From Aquimarina aggregata (GTDB lineage: Bacteria; Bacteroidota; Bacteroidia; Flavobacteriales; Flavobacteriaceae): 64,000 bases of DNA. Position 1 is the stretch's first letter. Every line of letters begins with the position of its first letter. The translations under genes were made by a program, and so were the position numbers. A model generated the notes under the pieces. The model saw nothing but the letters and a program-made list of their open reading frames with translations, was not told the DNA's origin and ran no database searches. The stretch is from positions 121,823 through 185,822 of the forward strand of contig NZ_LQRT01000005.1 in assembly GCF_001632745.1 (NCBI RefSeq), read 5' to 3'. Below, piece by piece: positions 44,561-53,770 of this stretch.

Positions 44561-45319
44561 TTAACTTATACTATATCCGCCATCTATTATTATATCAGTA
44601 CCAGTAACCCATCTCGAAGAGTTTGACAACAAATATATACATAAAGAAGCTACATCATTAGGTGTTCCAATACCTAATGGATGCTTATTAATAATATCTT
44701 GACTACTTTGTTCAGAAATAGAGGCAAATAGCTTGTCGGTCATTTCTGTCATTACTAATCCTGGAGAAATAGAGTTAACTCTTATATTTTTATCTGCTAA
44801 CTCTAAAGCCAAAGGTTTAATCATATTCTTGACTGCTGCCTTGGATCCACAATATGCTATCTTCCCTTTTTCTCCTAAAGACCCCATTACCGAACTTAAA
44901 AAAATGATACTGCCTTTTGAACTAAAGTTCTTTTTGTTCGAAAAATGTTTTGTTAACTCTATTCCGGAAAAAACATTAATTTTAAATGTTTCTTCTAAAT
45001 TTTTATATGACAACACCTTTAAAGGAACCGTAGATTCGACCCCAGCAGAATTTACTAAACCATCTATCTTACCATTTTCTGTAACTATTCTTGAAACTAA
45101 AGACTTTATTTCGGAAAAATTTAACAAATCAAATGTGTAATAGCTATGTCCTATTCCTTCCAACTTATTAAACGTTTCAATCAATCTATCCTCATTTCGG
45201 CCAATTAGTACAACTCGTCCTCCTGCTTTACTTATTGCTATTGAAGTACATTTCCCTATTCCAGAAGATGCTCCTGTAACAACAATAGTTTTTTCTTTTA
45301 ATGAAAACATTGTGTCCAT
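44561..45319 (-). CDS. Short-chain dehydrogenase, FabG/PtmA-like
   Basis: A 252-residue classical SDR with the cofactor motif TGASSGIG (residues 15-22), NSAG at 90-93 and the catalytic Ser143, Tyr156 and Lys160 (YCGSK). The start may be Met4 instead of Met1. It lies 3 nt after an acyl carrier protein gene, which suits a 3-ketoacyl-ACP reductase. PtmA of the legionaminic acid pathway is also an SDR of this size, so a sugar role is the main alternative. The C-terminal TGTDIIIDGGYS is typical of either. Confidence 0.85.
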   Translation of the reverse strand: MDTMFSLKEKTIVVTGASSGIGKCTSIAISKAGGRVVLIGRNEDRLIETFNKLEGIGHSYYTFDLLNFSEIKSLVSRIVTENGKIDGLVNSAGVESTVPLKVLSYKNLEETFKINVFSGIELTKHFSNKKNFSSKGSIIFLSSVMGSLGEKGKIAYCGSKAAVKNMIKPLALELADKNIRVNSISPGLVMTEMTDKLFASISEQSSQDIINKHPLGIGTPNDVASLCIYLLSNSSRWVTGTDIIIDGGYSIS

Positions 45320-45322
45320 AAT

Positions 45323-45544
45323 TTAGGATAAACTATCTTCTCCAATAAGATCAATAATATTTTTAACCGAAGTAATACTTTTAAGCTCCTCACCTGTTTT
45401 TTGAATGTCGAAGTTTTCATCCAAAAAGGTAATTAAACTTAACAAATTAAGAGAATCTATCTCTCCAATTACAGTTGTTTCCGTTAACGTAAAATCCAGT
45501 TCTAGTAATTCTTGCAACTCTTCAAAAAAATCTTGTTTATTCAT
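45323..45544 (-). CDS. Dedicated acyl carrier protein
   Basis: A 73-residue acidic protein with the phosphopantetheine site DSLNLL (Ser31) and helices around it. It is a specialised carrier rather than the main AcpP, which has a different conserved motif region. It lies 6 nt after the ketoacyl synthase III gene and 3 nt before the SDR gene. The three genes form a small acyl-building unit inside a sugar cluster. It would carry an acyl chain made by that synthase and pass it to an acyltransferase. Confidence 0.88.
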   Translation of the reverse strand: MNKQDFFEELQELLELDFTLTETTVIGEIDSLNLLSLITFLDENFDIQKTGEELKSITSVKNIIDLIGEDSLS

Positions 45545-45550
45545 CCTTAT

Positions 45551-46546
45551 TTAAATTTCTATTATAGTACTACCCCATGAATAACCAACTCCAAAACCTG
45601 CCAAAAGAACCTTGTCCCCTTTTTTCACATAACCTTTTGACAACGATCTCTTCAATGCAATGGGTATTGTATTTGAAACTGTGTTCCCTGTATCTTCTAA
45701 ATCTATGTAAAATTTACTATCTGGAATTTTATTTTTTTTCTTAAGATATTCAAGCATAAACTTATTAGCTTGATGAAAAATAGTGTATGATAAATCATTA
45801 ACATCCAATCCATTACTAATCAAAGTGCGTTTCACTAATAGCGGAATGTTTTTAATTGTAAAATTAAATATTTCAGGGCCATTCATATACAAATCGTTAT
45901 TTGTATAATGATTATCAGTTCCATATTTTTTTATTTCAGGATCAATTTCTTTTACATTTTTAACCCCTCCATTTCTAACTATTAAATTTTCTGCGCCACT
46001 ACCATCGGTTCCTAATTCAAAATTAAATAGTTTATTTATTTTTGAATTTGAGATTATTGTTGCACTTCCTGCATCTCCAAAAATAGTTCTATTTCCTCTA
46101 TCGTTTTTATTAATTAATTTCGAATATGTTTCTCCTGTTAATAACAAAACTTTTGTCGCAATACCCGCTTCTATTAAACCTTTTGCTACAGCAAGACCAT
46201 AAATATAACCTGAACAACCCAAATTAAAATCTAATGCTCCGATGTTCTTTTTTAATCCCAATTTATCTTGCAATATACATGCAGAAGTAGGTAATAAATA
46301 ATCTGGAGTTTGCGTGCAAAAAAGTAAAAAATCAATATTAGCCTTATCAACTTTTTCGAGAAGTTTAATTGCTGCATTATATGCTAAATCTAAAGATGTT
46401 TGGTTTTCTGAGGCTATAGAACGTGATCGAATTCCTATTTTTTCTATCTTATCTAAGTCCGTATTTGGAAACTCTTTTTTTAAATCTTCATTGGAAAAAA
46501 CCTCTTCCGGTAAATAATATTCTACATGAGTAATTTCACACCCCAT
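45551..46546 (-). CDS. 3-oxoacyl-ACP synthase III (FabH-like)
   Basis: A 331-residue thiolase-fold enzyme with the full FabH triad: Cys111 (NLGCSGYIYGLA), His258 (FHQAN) and Asn288 (GNTVSNTIP), and the C-terminal GDKVLLAGFGVGYSWG. It starts a chain by joining an acyl-CoA with malonyl-ACP. The next genes are an ACP and an SDR reductase, so the three can make a short 3-hydroxyacyl-ACP. Its place between legC and a sugar acyltransferase gene suggests the product decorates the polysaccharide, not the membrane lipids. Confidence 0.9.
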   Translation of the reverse strand: MGCEITHVEYYLPEEVFSNEDLKKEFPNTDLDKIEKIGIRSRSIASENQTSLDLAYNAAIKLLEKVDKANIDFLLFCTQTPDYLLPTSACILQDKLGLKKNIGALDFNLGCSGYIYGLAVAKGLIEAGIATKVLLLTGETYSKLINKNDRGNRTIFGDAGSATIISNSKINKLFNFELGTDGSGAENLIVRNGGVKNVKEIDPEIKKYGTDNHYTNNDLYMNGPEIFNFTIKNIPLLVKRTLISNGLDVNDLSYTIFHQANKFMLEYLKKKNKIPDSKFYIDLEDTGNTVSNTIPIALKRSLSKGYVKKGDKVLLAGFGVGYSWGSTIIEI

Positions 46547-46585
46547 ATTTATACATTTTTAAAACAAATAATTTTGTGTCAATTT

Positions 46586-47725
46586 TTAAACAATAACACT
46601 ACTTGGAATATTAACAACTCGTTCTTCAAGCCATTCAGCATTATCAAGGTTACCAGTCACTGCATCTTTAAACATTGTTAAATTATTCATTAATTTCCAA
46701 ATAGGCCTAGTCATTACTCCTTTTTCGTTAGTTTCTTTCAGAAAATCGTTTCTTTCGTTCAGGTTTTCTAACAAAACAGCATTTAACCAATAGTTAGAAA
46801 TTGAATCTTTTGGTTCTTTAATATATTTTAAAGATAAATCTTTAAAATATACTTCATATTTATGCGATAATATTCTTTTCTTTTCTAAGATAAACGATAA
46901 TTCTTCCATTTGAGCACATCCCAACGCAGCATTAATATTAGGTAAGCGATAATTATATCCTATCATGTCATGCATATAATCCCAAGCATGCGGTATTTTT
47001 GCTGTGGTTGTGATATGTTTTGCTCTCTTAGCAATATCGGCATCATTAGTTACTAACATTCCTCCACCACCTGTTGTAATTGTTTTATTACCATTAAAGC
47101 TAAAAGTACCCATCGCACCAAAAGTTCCTGTATGCTTTCCTTTGTAATAACTTCCTAGTGATTCTGCAGCATCTTCCACTACTGTAATATTAAACTTATT
47201 ACAAACTGATATGATTTCATCAATTCTTGCTGATAACCCAAAGGTATGCATAGGAACTACAGCTTTTATTCTTCTTTTGGTCGTTTTATTAATACATTCT
47301 CCATTTATCAACTCTGCATTATTTGATAAAAAATGCTCTAATTTTTCTGGAGACAAGCCAAGCGTTTCTTTATCTACATCCACAAAAACAGGTTGTCCTC
47401 CAATATAACTAATTGCGTTAGCAGTCGCAATAAAGGTTAATGGTTGCGTTATTACCTCATCATTATAGTCCACGCCGGCAAGTAATAAAGCTATATGAAG
47501 TGCTGCCGTTCCATTTGAAGTAGCTATAGCATGTTTTGCTCCAGTAAATCTGGCAACTTCAGCTTCGAATTGATCCACAAATTTTCCTACACTAGAAACA
47601 AATGTGGAATCAATACAGTCGTTTAGATATTTTTTCTCATTACCTATAAATATTGGTGCATGAAGAGGAATAAACTCTTCTGAATTAAATGTTTTTCGAG
47701 CAAAGGATATGAATTCTTGATACAT
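46586..47725 (-). CDS. legC: PLP-dependent sugar aminotransferase (LegC family)
   Basis: A 379-residue DegT/DnrJ/EryC1 aminotransferase. It shows AIATSNGTAALHIALLLAGV, EDAAESLGSYYKGKHTG with the PLP ring-binding Asp, and the Schiff-base Lys in FSFNGNKTITTGGGGML. The N-terminus (FIPLHAPIFIGNEKKYLNDC) is the LegC pattern. It would add an amino group at C4 of a 4-keto-6-deoxy sugar made by the LegB-like dehydratase encoded 4 nt upstream. This is an early step of legionaminic-type acid synthesis. Confidence 0.9.
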   Translation of the reverse strand: MYQEFISFARKTFNSEEFIPLHAPIFIGNEKKYLNDCIDSTFVSSVGKFVDQFEAEVARFTGAKHAIATSNGTAALHIALLLAGVDYNDEVITQPLTFIATANAISYIGGQPVFVDVDKETLGLSPEKLEHFLSNNAELINGECINKTTKRRIKAVVPMHTFGLSARIDEIISVCNKFNITVVEDAAESLGSYYKGKHTGTFGAMGTFSFNGNKTITTGGGGMLVTNDADIAKRAKHITTTAKIPHAWDYMHDMIGYNYRLPNINAALGCAQMEELSFILEKKRILSHKYEVYFKDLSLKYIKEPKDSISNYWLNAVLLENLNERNDFLKETNEKGVMTRPIWKLMNNLTMFKDAVTGNLDNAEWLEERVVNIPSSVIV

Positions 47726-47729
47726 AAAT

Positions 47730-48917
47730 TTACATTTTACTATCTAAATACTTACCTGTTTCTTTATGTCCAAAATCAGGTATCATTTTGAAAAAAAGAT
47801 CAACAATATCTTTCTTATCCCATTTCTTGTTTTGTTTTAAATTTTGAATACTATTGGTAAAGAAATTTAGGGCCTCATTATCAAAATTTAGCTCATTTTT
47901 AATGATTCCAAGATTTTGAAATCTGTTAAGGTCTAATGTTTCTTTACTGGTAAAAAATTCTTCAAAGTCTTTTTCTCCTGTAGTATCGCTCGAGGAAAAC
48001 AAACAAGGCCATTTTCCTTGACTTGGTAATGTTTCAACAAGAGCTCTTGCTTCTTCTTCATCTTTACACAAATATGGTTCGTACCCCAGTTCTTTAAGGT
48101 ACTTGATTGCTATATCTGCAAATGAGATTAAATGAAGGTTTTCACTTAGTTTAGGGAAAAAAATATCTCTATTTTCTCCAAAAATACAAGACATCAAGCA
48201 AAGCTCTCCTGACTCTTTAGGTATCACAAAATATCTTTTAATGTCATTTGGAGCAACAATAGGTTGTCTTTTCTTTATTCTCTGATCGAACCCGTGTAGT
48301 AAAGATCCATCTGAAAATGCAACATTAGCAAAACGTGCAGTAGAAATTTTAATATCTTTACTTCGTCTTGTTAAATACATTTCCATTATTCGCTTAGATG
48401 CCCCCATCATATTTACAGGGTTGGCTGCTTTATCGGTAGATACACAAAAGTATTTTTTAGCTCCTTTTTCAATTGCTTGAAGCAATGTTTTATCTGTATT
48501 AAAAATATTTACATCGATCATTCTCATTAATGTAAATGGATCTTTTTCGCTTCTTACGTGTTTAAGTGCGGACAAATTAAGAATGTAATCGTATTTTCCA
48601 TCTGCTTCTATAAAAGCATCATACTCAAGTGATCCAATATCTAAAGCGAAAGTCTTAAATTCTCCATCTATATATCCAAAAGAACTTCTAATGTCTCTAA
48701 CTAATTCTACCAGATTATTTTCACTAATATCGACTACATGTAATTTCTTTGGGTTTCTTTTAAAGATTTCCTTGGTAACAGCTTGTCCTATAGAACCTGC
48801 TCCGCCAATAACTAGAAAAGATGATGAAGAAATAATACTTTTTAATTCAGTTTCTTTTTCAGTTATATCATAAGAAAATAGTTCTTCTTTCCTTCCTATT
48901 AGTTTTAATATATCCAT
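47730..48917 (-). CDS. legB: Nucleotide-sugar 4,6-dehydratase (LegB/FlaA1-like SDR)
   Basis: A 395-residue extended SDR of the polysaccharide biosynthesis type. The NAD site is FLVIGGAGSIGQAVTKEIF (about 34-52), with DYILNLSALKHVRSEKDP and a catalytic region in CVSTDKAANPVNMMGASKR. In this subfamily Met or Lys replaces the usual Tyr of YxxxK, as here (MGASK). It removes water from UDP- or GDP-GlcNAc to a 4-keto-6-deoxy sugar. A C-terminal extension of about 70 residues makes it longer than the roughly 330-residue FlaA1 type. It is paired with legC. Confidence 0.88.
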   Translation of the reverse strand: MDILKLIGRKEELFSYDITEKETELKSIISSSSFLVIGGAGSIGQAVTKEIFKRNPKKLHVVDISENNLVELVRDIRSSFGYIDGEFKTFALDIGSLEYDAFIEADGKYDYILNLSALKHVRSEKDPFTLMRMIDVNIFNTDKTLLQAIEKGAKKYFCVSTDKAANPVNMMGASKRIMEMYLTRRSKDIKISTARFANVAFSDGSLLHGFDQRIKKRQPIVAPNDIKRYFVIPKESGELCLMSCIFGENRDIFFPKLSENLHLISFADIAIKYLKELGYEPYLCKDEEEARALVETLPSQGKWPCLFSSSDTTGEKDFEEFFTSKETLDLNRFQNLGIIKNELNFDNEALNFFTNSIQNLKQNKKWDKKDIVDLFFKMIPDFGHKETGKYLDSKM

Positions 48918-48958
48918 TTAAAACAACGTTAATTATATTATTTCAAGTTTTTTTGATT

Positions 48959-49981
48959 CTAGAGTAATGATTCATCATTATTCTCCACTAATTTATGCAA
49001 CTTCTTAATCTCTTGACTTTTTTCTTTAGACAAAAGTACTATACAATCATCTGTTTCTACAACAATTATATCTGACACCCCTAAGCTGTATACTTTCTTA
49101 TTTCCCAAATAAAATGTTCCTTCGGTTGAGATTCCTCCTACTTCACTTATACAATCGATACTATTTTGATTCTTTTGATTGAAATTAATTAAGGCATCAA
49201 AAGTACCTAAATCGGTCCACTCAAAATTAGACGGGACAGTTTTGATTTTATCACTTTTTTCAAAAACAGCGTAATCTACACTTTCATCAGGTATCGCTAT
49301 CATTGCATCTATGTCTATGATTTGATTTTCTATAGAATTTATAGCTTTTACACTTGTTTCAAAAATATCTTTTCTGTATTTTCTTAGTTCCTCTAAAAAA
49401 ACTCCTGCTTTAAAACAGAACATTCCACTATTCCATAAAAAGTTACCTGCCTTAATAAAGTCCGTTGCAGTTTTCTGATCTGGTTTCTCTCTGAAACTTA
49501 CAACATCTTCATCATTATGTTCTATATAACCAAAACCCGTTTCTGGAGCTTCTGGTTTAATCCCGAAAGTTACCAGATAATCTTCTTTAGCCAGCTCAAC
49601 AGCCCTACCAAAACATGCTCTATACGTCTCGTTATTAGTTATCATGTGATCACATGGGGTTACAAATAATATGTCTTCAGGGTTTACCGCCAATGACGCT
49701 AAAGCAATAGCAGGGGCAGTATTACGCCCTATTGGTTCAATAATTACTTGTTTAAAATTCTGAGACGTCTCTTTTATCTGTCGATTAGCCTCTTTTATTT
49801 GATCCTTATTTGTCAACAATAAGAAGTCATTTACAAGTTCTTTATTTCTATCGATTGTATGCTGAAACAACGATAGGTTATTAAAAATTTTCAAAAATTG
49901 TTTTGGGTTATTTTTTCTTGAAAGTGGCCATAACCTGGTTCCAGAACCTCCACTTAATACTACATTAAAAATCTTACTCAT
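48959..49981 (-). CDS. manC: Mannose-1-phosphate guanylyltransferase
   Basis: A 340-residue nucleotidyltransferase that makes GDP-mannose from mannose-1-phosphate and GTP. It has VVLSGGSGTRLWPLSRKNNP, KQFLKI, PIGRNTAPAIALASLAV and FVTPCDHMI, plus FREKPDQKTATDF and NFLWNSGMFCFK, all diagnostic. It lacks the C-terminal isomerase domain of the long ManC form, so mannose-6-phosphate isomerase is separate (53771). A decayed second manA lies directly upstream at 50058-50370. Phosphomannomutase is not in the window. Confidence 0.94.
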   Translation of the reverse strand: MSKIFNVVLSGGSGTRLWPLSRKNNPKQFLKIFNNLSLFQHTIDRNKELVNDFLLLTNKDQIKEANRQIKETSQNFKQVIIEPIGRNTAPAIALASLAVNPEDILFVTPCDHMITNNETYRACFGRAVELAKEDYLVTFGIKPEAPETGFGYIEHNDEDVVSFREKPDQKTATDFIKAGNFLWNSGMFCFKAGVFLEELRKYRKDIFETSVKAINSIENQIIDIDAMIAIPDESVDYAVFEKSDKIKTVPSNFEWTDLGTFDALINFNQKNQNSIDCISEVGGISTEGTFYLGNKKVYSLGVSDIIVVETDDCIVLLSKEKSQEIKKLHKLVENNDESLL

Positions 49982-50057
49982 TCTAAGGGAGTTTTACTTA
50001 ATATAAACCTATAAAAGTTTTAAATTGATTCTTATAATTTCTATATGATTTATTGCG

Positions 50058-50370
50058 CTAGGAAGTAATTTCATAAGGTTCATTTATGATGATACTATAC
50101 GTCTGTTCAGAATTACTTTTATAATGATAATTTAATGCATCCAACGCAAATTCTGTATGTAATTTTTTTTCCTTTATCTTAATCATCTTTGTTATACCAA
50201 TCATATAAATGGTATAATCTATGATGTTTGTTGTATTTCTGAAACAAAAGCATCTCTAATAGTTTTCAGCCTTAATAAAAAATCTATCTATTTTATTTGC
50301 CTTACTTTCATCGAGCAATTTGCTAATTTTCAAGCATTAAGAAATCCTAAAAATCTCTCAAAATTGGTTT
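50058..50370 (-). pseudogene. Decayed mannose-6-phosphate isomerase gene (manA remnant)
   Basis: The 409-nt gap 49982-50390 has no intact gene, but the minus strand gives pieces of ManA in shifting frames. They are GFLNA-stop-KISKLLDESKANKIDRFFIK, then RDAFVSEIQQTS, then nucleotide similarity to TYRVYDWDRQ and LHTEFALDALNY before a stop at 50058. These align in order with KITELLNFEEISEGDSYFIN, GGALIAEIQQTSD and ELHTDLALDALDF of the intact ManA at 53771. The stretch around TATGATTGG aligns base by base with the intact gene. At least two frameshifts and several stops are present. Confidence 0.85.
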
Positions 50371-50390
50371 AAATCTTAGGTAAGTATAAA

Positions 50391-51266
50391 TTAGTTTTTT
50401 ATTAATTTTTTTAGAGACAATTTCCAATTAAGAATTTCTAAATTAAAATATTGTAACGACTTTACTTTACTCAAAATACTATACCCAGGCCTATCTGCAA
50501 AAATAACGTAATTATCTGTTTTTTCAAGTTTTATTGTATCAAGTTTACCTGAAAGTTTTAAAATTTCTTTAGCAAAGTCAAACCAAGTTGTTTCTCCTAA
50601 GTTACTATAGTGAAAAACCCCATAATCTGAAGTCTCTACCTCTATTAGAAAGAGAATAAACTTAACTAAATCATTTGCGTTTGTAGGAGTTCCTATTTCT
50701 GATGTAGTTATAGTTAATTGTGATTCTGATTCTAATTTTTTTAAAATTGTTTTAAAAAAATTGTGTCCAAATTCTGAGTATAACCAAGATGTACGTATAA
50801 TAAAATATTTGTCCAAAATTTCTTGAATATATTTCTCCCCGGCTAATTTAGACTTACCATATTCGTTGATTGGATTAGTTACATCGTCTTCATTGTAAGG
50901 AGTTTTTTTCTTTCCATCAAAAACGTAATCAGTTGAAATATGAACTAAAGTCATATTTGTTTCTTTGCATACTTCTGCTATGTTTTTAACTCCCTGAGCA
51001 TTCACCAAAAAAGCTTTCTTGGGTTCTTTTTCTGCCTGCTCGACATTTGTATAAGCTGCACAATTAATTATAAAATCAAAACTCTTATTTGAGAAGAAGT
51101 TTTGAATTTGTTGTTTTTGTGTAATATCTAACTCTTTTGAATTTGCGAAATAGAAATGTAGCTCTCTATAATCTCGTTCAATATTTTTAATGCATTGCCC
51201 TAATTGTCCTGAAGAACCAGTAACAAGAATCTTTATTTTACCATATTTGTTAGACATGCTGTACAT
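50391..51266 (-). CDS. rfbD: dTDP-4-dehydrorhamnose reductase
   Basis: A 291-residue SDR that carries out the last step to dTDP-L-rhamnose with NADPH. It has KILVTGSSGQLGQCIKNIE (about 12-30), NCAAYTNVEQAEKEP, STDYVFDGKKKTPYNEDD and the catalytic YGKSK. Two Met codons (1 and 4) are possible starts; both lie within or beside the end of rfbC, so the genes are coupled. Length and motifs are normal for RmlD. The stop codon abuts the manA remnant. Confidence 0.94.
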   Translation of the reverse strand: MYSMSNKYGKIKILVTGSSGQLGQCIKNIERDYRELHFYFANSKELDITQKQQIQNFFSNKSFDFIINCAAYTNVEQAEKEPKKAFLVNAQGVKNIAEVCKETNMTLVHISTDYVFDGKKKTPYNEDDVTNPINEYGKSKLAGEKYIQEILDKYFIIRTSWLYSEFGHNFFKTILKKLESESQLTITTSEIGTPTNANDLVKFILFLIEVETSDYGVFHYSNLGETTWFDFAKEILKLSGKLDTIKLEKTDNYVIFADRPGYSILSKVKSLQYFNLEILNWKLSLKKLIKN

Positions 51267-51804
51267 CTATATTTTTGAAAAAAGGTAATTCTCTATCTTT
51301 TTCCGATAATTGAATTTCAGAACTATCTAATCTCCAATCAATATTTAGTTTTGGGTCGTTATAAATAATCCCAGACTCTGCCGATTTGTAATAGTAATTA
51401 TCACATTTATATGAAAAAACAGAACGTTCACTCAATGTGATAAATCCATGTGCAAATCCTCTGGGAATAAATAGTTGATAATTGTTTTTGTCGTTTAAAA
51501 CAATTGAAAAATGCTTGCCATATGTTTCAGAATTAGATCTCAAATCAACAACAACATCTAATACTTCTCCTGAAATTACTCTTACTAACTTTGCCTGCGC
51601 ATGGGTTCCTTTTTGAAAGTGCAAACCTCTTAATACTCCTTTCTTTGAGATTGACTGATTGTCTTGCACAAAGTCTGTTTGAAGACCGGTTATTTTGTAG
51701 AATTTTTTTTTAGTAAATGTCTCAAAAAAAGAGCCCCTACTATCTTTAATTTCCTTTGGTTTTATAACAAAACATCCTTCTATAAAACTTGGTTCAATTT
51801 CCAT
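51250..51804 (-). CDS. rfbC: dTDP-4-dehydrorhamnose 3,5-epimerase
   Basis: A 184-residue cupin-fold epimerase, third step of dTDP-L-rhamnose synthesis. It has SRGSFFETFTKKKF, the active-site GVLRGLHFQKGTHAQAKLVR with its catalytic His, DVVVDLRSNSETYGKH and FIPRGFAHGFITLSE. The length is standard. It lies 1 nt from rfbA and overlaps rfbD by 17 nt, so rfbB, rfbA, rfbC and rfbD form one run. Confidence 0.95.
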   Translation of the reverse strand: MEIEPSFIEGCFVIKPKEIKDSRGSFFETFTKKKFYKITGLQTDFVQDNQSISKKGVLRGLHFQKGTHAQAKLVRVISGEVLDVVVDLRSNSETYGKHFSIVLNDKNNYQLFIPRGFAHGFITLSERSVFSYKCDNYYYKSAESGIIYNDPKLNIDWRLDSSEIQLSEKDRELPFFKNIDVQHV

Positions 51805-51805
51805 C

Positions 51806-52663
51806 TTAATCTAATTGTAATAAATATTGCCCGTAACCACTTTTTAACAAAGGCTCTGCCAAGCTATCAAGTTCTTTTTTATTAATAAACCCCTTTTTGT
51901 ACGCTATTTCTTCTATAGCCCCTATTTTAAGTCCTTGTCTTTCTTCAATAACTTGTACAAACTGTGATGCTTGCATTAATGAATTAAAAGTTCCTGTATC
52001 TAACCACGCTGTTCCTTTATCAAGTATACTTACTTTTAACTTTCCTTTTTTAAGGTATACATTATTTACATCTGTTATTTCAAGCTCTCCTCTTTTACTA
52101 GGTTTTATTGTTTTTGCAATTTCCACAACGTCATTATCATAAAAATAAATTCCTGGAACAGCATAATTTGATTTGGGCTGTGAAGGTTTCTCTTCTATAG
52201 AAATTACAGTACCATTAGTATCAAAATCTACTACTCCGTATCGTTGCGGATCCTGTACGTGATATGCATAAATAATACCGCCGTCCGGATCATTATTACT
52301 TTCTAAAAGAGCCTCCAAACCTGAACCATAAAAGATATTATCTCCTAGTATTAGAGCTACTTTATCACTGCCTATGAATTTTTCTCCTATAATAAATGCT
52401 TCTGCCAAACCATTTGGCTTTTCTTGGGTTTCATACTCAAATATACAGCCATACATCTTACCATCACCCAAAAGTTTTTTAAACAGAGGAACATCTTGCG
52501 GAGTAGAAATAATAAGAATCTCTCTAATTCCTGCAGACATAAGAGTAGACAATGGATAATATATCATAGGCTTATCATATACTGGCATTAATTGTTTACT
52601 AACTGCTAACGTAAGTGGATGTAACCTTGTCCCCGACCCCCCTGCTAAAATTATTCCTTTCAT
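51806..52663 (-). CDS. rfbA: Glucose-1-phosphate thymidylyltransferase
   Basis: A 285-residue enzyme that forms dTDP-glucose, first step of the rhamnose pathway. Motifs: [73 protein letters not shown] and [17 protein letters not shown]. These are the RmlA pattern at the normal length. It stands between rfbB (45-nt gap) and rfbC. Confidence 0.96.
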   Translation of the reverse strand: MKGIILAGGSGTRLHPLTLAVSKQLMPVYDKPMIYYPLSTLMSAGIREILIISTPQDVPLFKKLLGDGKMYGCIFEYETQEKPNGLAEAFIIGEKFIGSDKVALILGDNIFYGSGLEALLESNNDPDGGIIYAYHVQDPQRYGVVDFDTNGTVISIEEKPSQPKSNYAVPGIYFYDNDVVEIAKTIKPSKRGELEITDVNNVYLKKGKLKVSILDKGTAWLDTGTFNSLMQASQFVQVIEERQGLKIGAIEEIAYKKGFINKKELDSLAEPLLKSGYGQYLLQLD

Positions 52664-52708
52664 ACTATTAATTATAAAACCTCTATCGATTAATTATAAC
52701 ATAAGATG

Positions 52709-53722
52709 TTATACATATTTTTGTAAATACCAAACTACTGTTTTTTCAATTCCAGAATCAAAATTTTCATTAGCTTGCCAACCTAGTTCATTTTCGATTT
52801 TTGAAGCATCAATAGCATATCGTAAATCATGACCAGGTCTATCTTTTACGTAGGTAATCAATTCTTTATAGGATTTACCATTACTTCTAGGTGCTTTTTT
52901 ATCTAACAGTTCACAAATTTTTAAAGCAATGTAATTATTATTGTGTTCATTTCTTCCTCCTATATTATAAGTTTCACCTAATATTCCTTCTTTATATGCT
53001 AGCTCAATCCCTTTGCAATGATCCAAAACATATAACCAATCTCGAATGTTTTTTCCATCTCCATAAATGGGAATGCCTTCTTGTGCTAATGCTTTTCTTA
53101 TGATAGTCGGAATCAGTTTTTCGTCATGTTGTTTAGGTCCATAATTATTAGAACAATTTGTAGTTATCACATTGATACCATAGGTGTGAAAATAACTTCT
53201 TACAATAAAATCCGATGAAGCCTTAGATGCACTATAAGGACTATTGGGTGCATAAGGCGTAGTTTCTTTGAATAGTCCTTTCTCTCCTAATGTTCCATAA
53301 ACTTCATCCGTTGAGATGTGATGAAAACGACAATTTTCATAACCGGCTTTATGTTGCTGTGGGGATTGCATCCAATGATTTTTTGCTACATCAATCAAAG
53401 TAAATGTCCCAAAAACATTAGTTTTAATAAATTCATCAGGACTAGCAATCGAATTATCAACGTGCGATTCTGCAGCAAAATGTATTATTCCTCTAAAATC
53501 ATATTTTTCAAAAAGCGAGAGTAGTAGTTCTCTATCACAAATATCTCCTTTAACAAGAGTATAGTTTTTATGACCTTTGACATCATTTAAATTATTTAGA
53601 TCACCTGCATATGTTAATTTATCAATATTTACAATATACTTATCTGGATTCCTATCCAAAAAATACGGAATAAAATTAGATCCTATAAACCCTGCTCCTC
53701 CTGTTATCAAGATGTTTACCAT
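52709..53722 (-). CDS. rfbB: dTDP-glucose 4,6-dehydratase
   Basis: A 337-residue extended SDR. It has ILITGGAGFIGSNFIPYFLD (NAD site), HFAAESHVDNSI, the active-site HISTDEVYGTLGEKGLFKE, the catalytic YSASK, and TNCSNNYGPKQHDEKLIPT, all diagnostic for RmlB. It converts dTDP-glucose to the 4-keto-6-deoxy sugar. It is first of the four rhamnose genes and lies 48 nt after manA. The product may also feed other deoxy sugars. Confidence 0.96.
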   Translation of the reverse strand: MVNILITGGAGFIGSNFIPYFLDRNPDKYIVNIDKLTYAGDLNNLNDVKGHKNYTLVKGDICDRELLLSLFEKYDFRGIIHFAAESHVDNSIASPDEFIKTNVFGTFTLIDVAKNHWMQSPQQHKAGYENCRFHHISTDEVYGTLGEKGLFKETTPYAPNSPYSASKASSDFIVRSYFHTYGINVITTNCSNNYGPKQHDEKLIPTIIRKALAQEGIPIYGDGKNIRDWLYVLDHCKGIELAYKEGILGETYNIGGRNEHNNNYIALKICELLDKKAPRSNGKSYKELITYVKDRPGHDLRYAIDASKIENELGWQANENFDSGIEKTVVWYLQKYV

Positions 53723-53770
53723 GCACTTACTAATAATTTCAAAATAATTTCAAATTGGTAGTTTTTCTAT

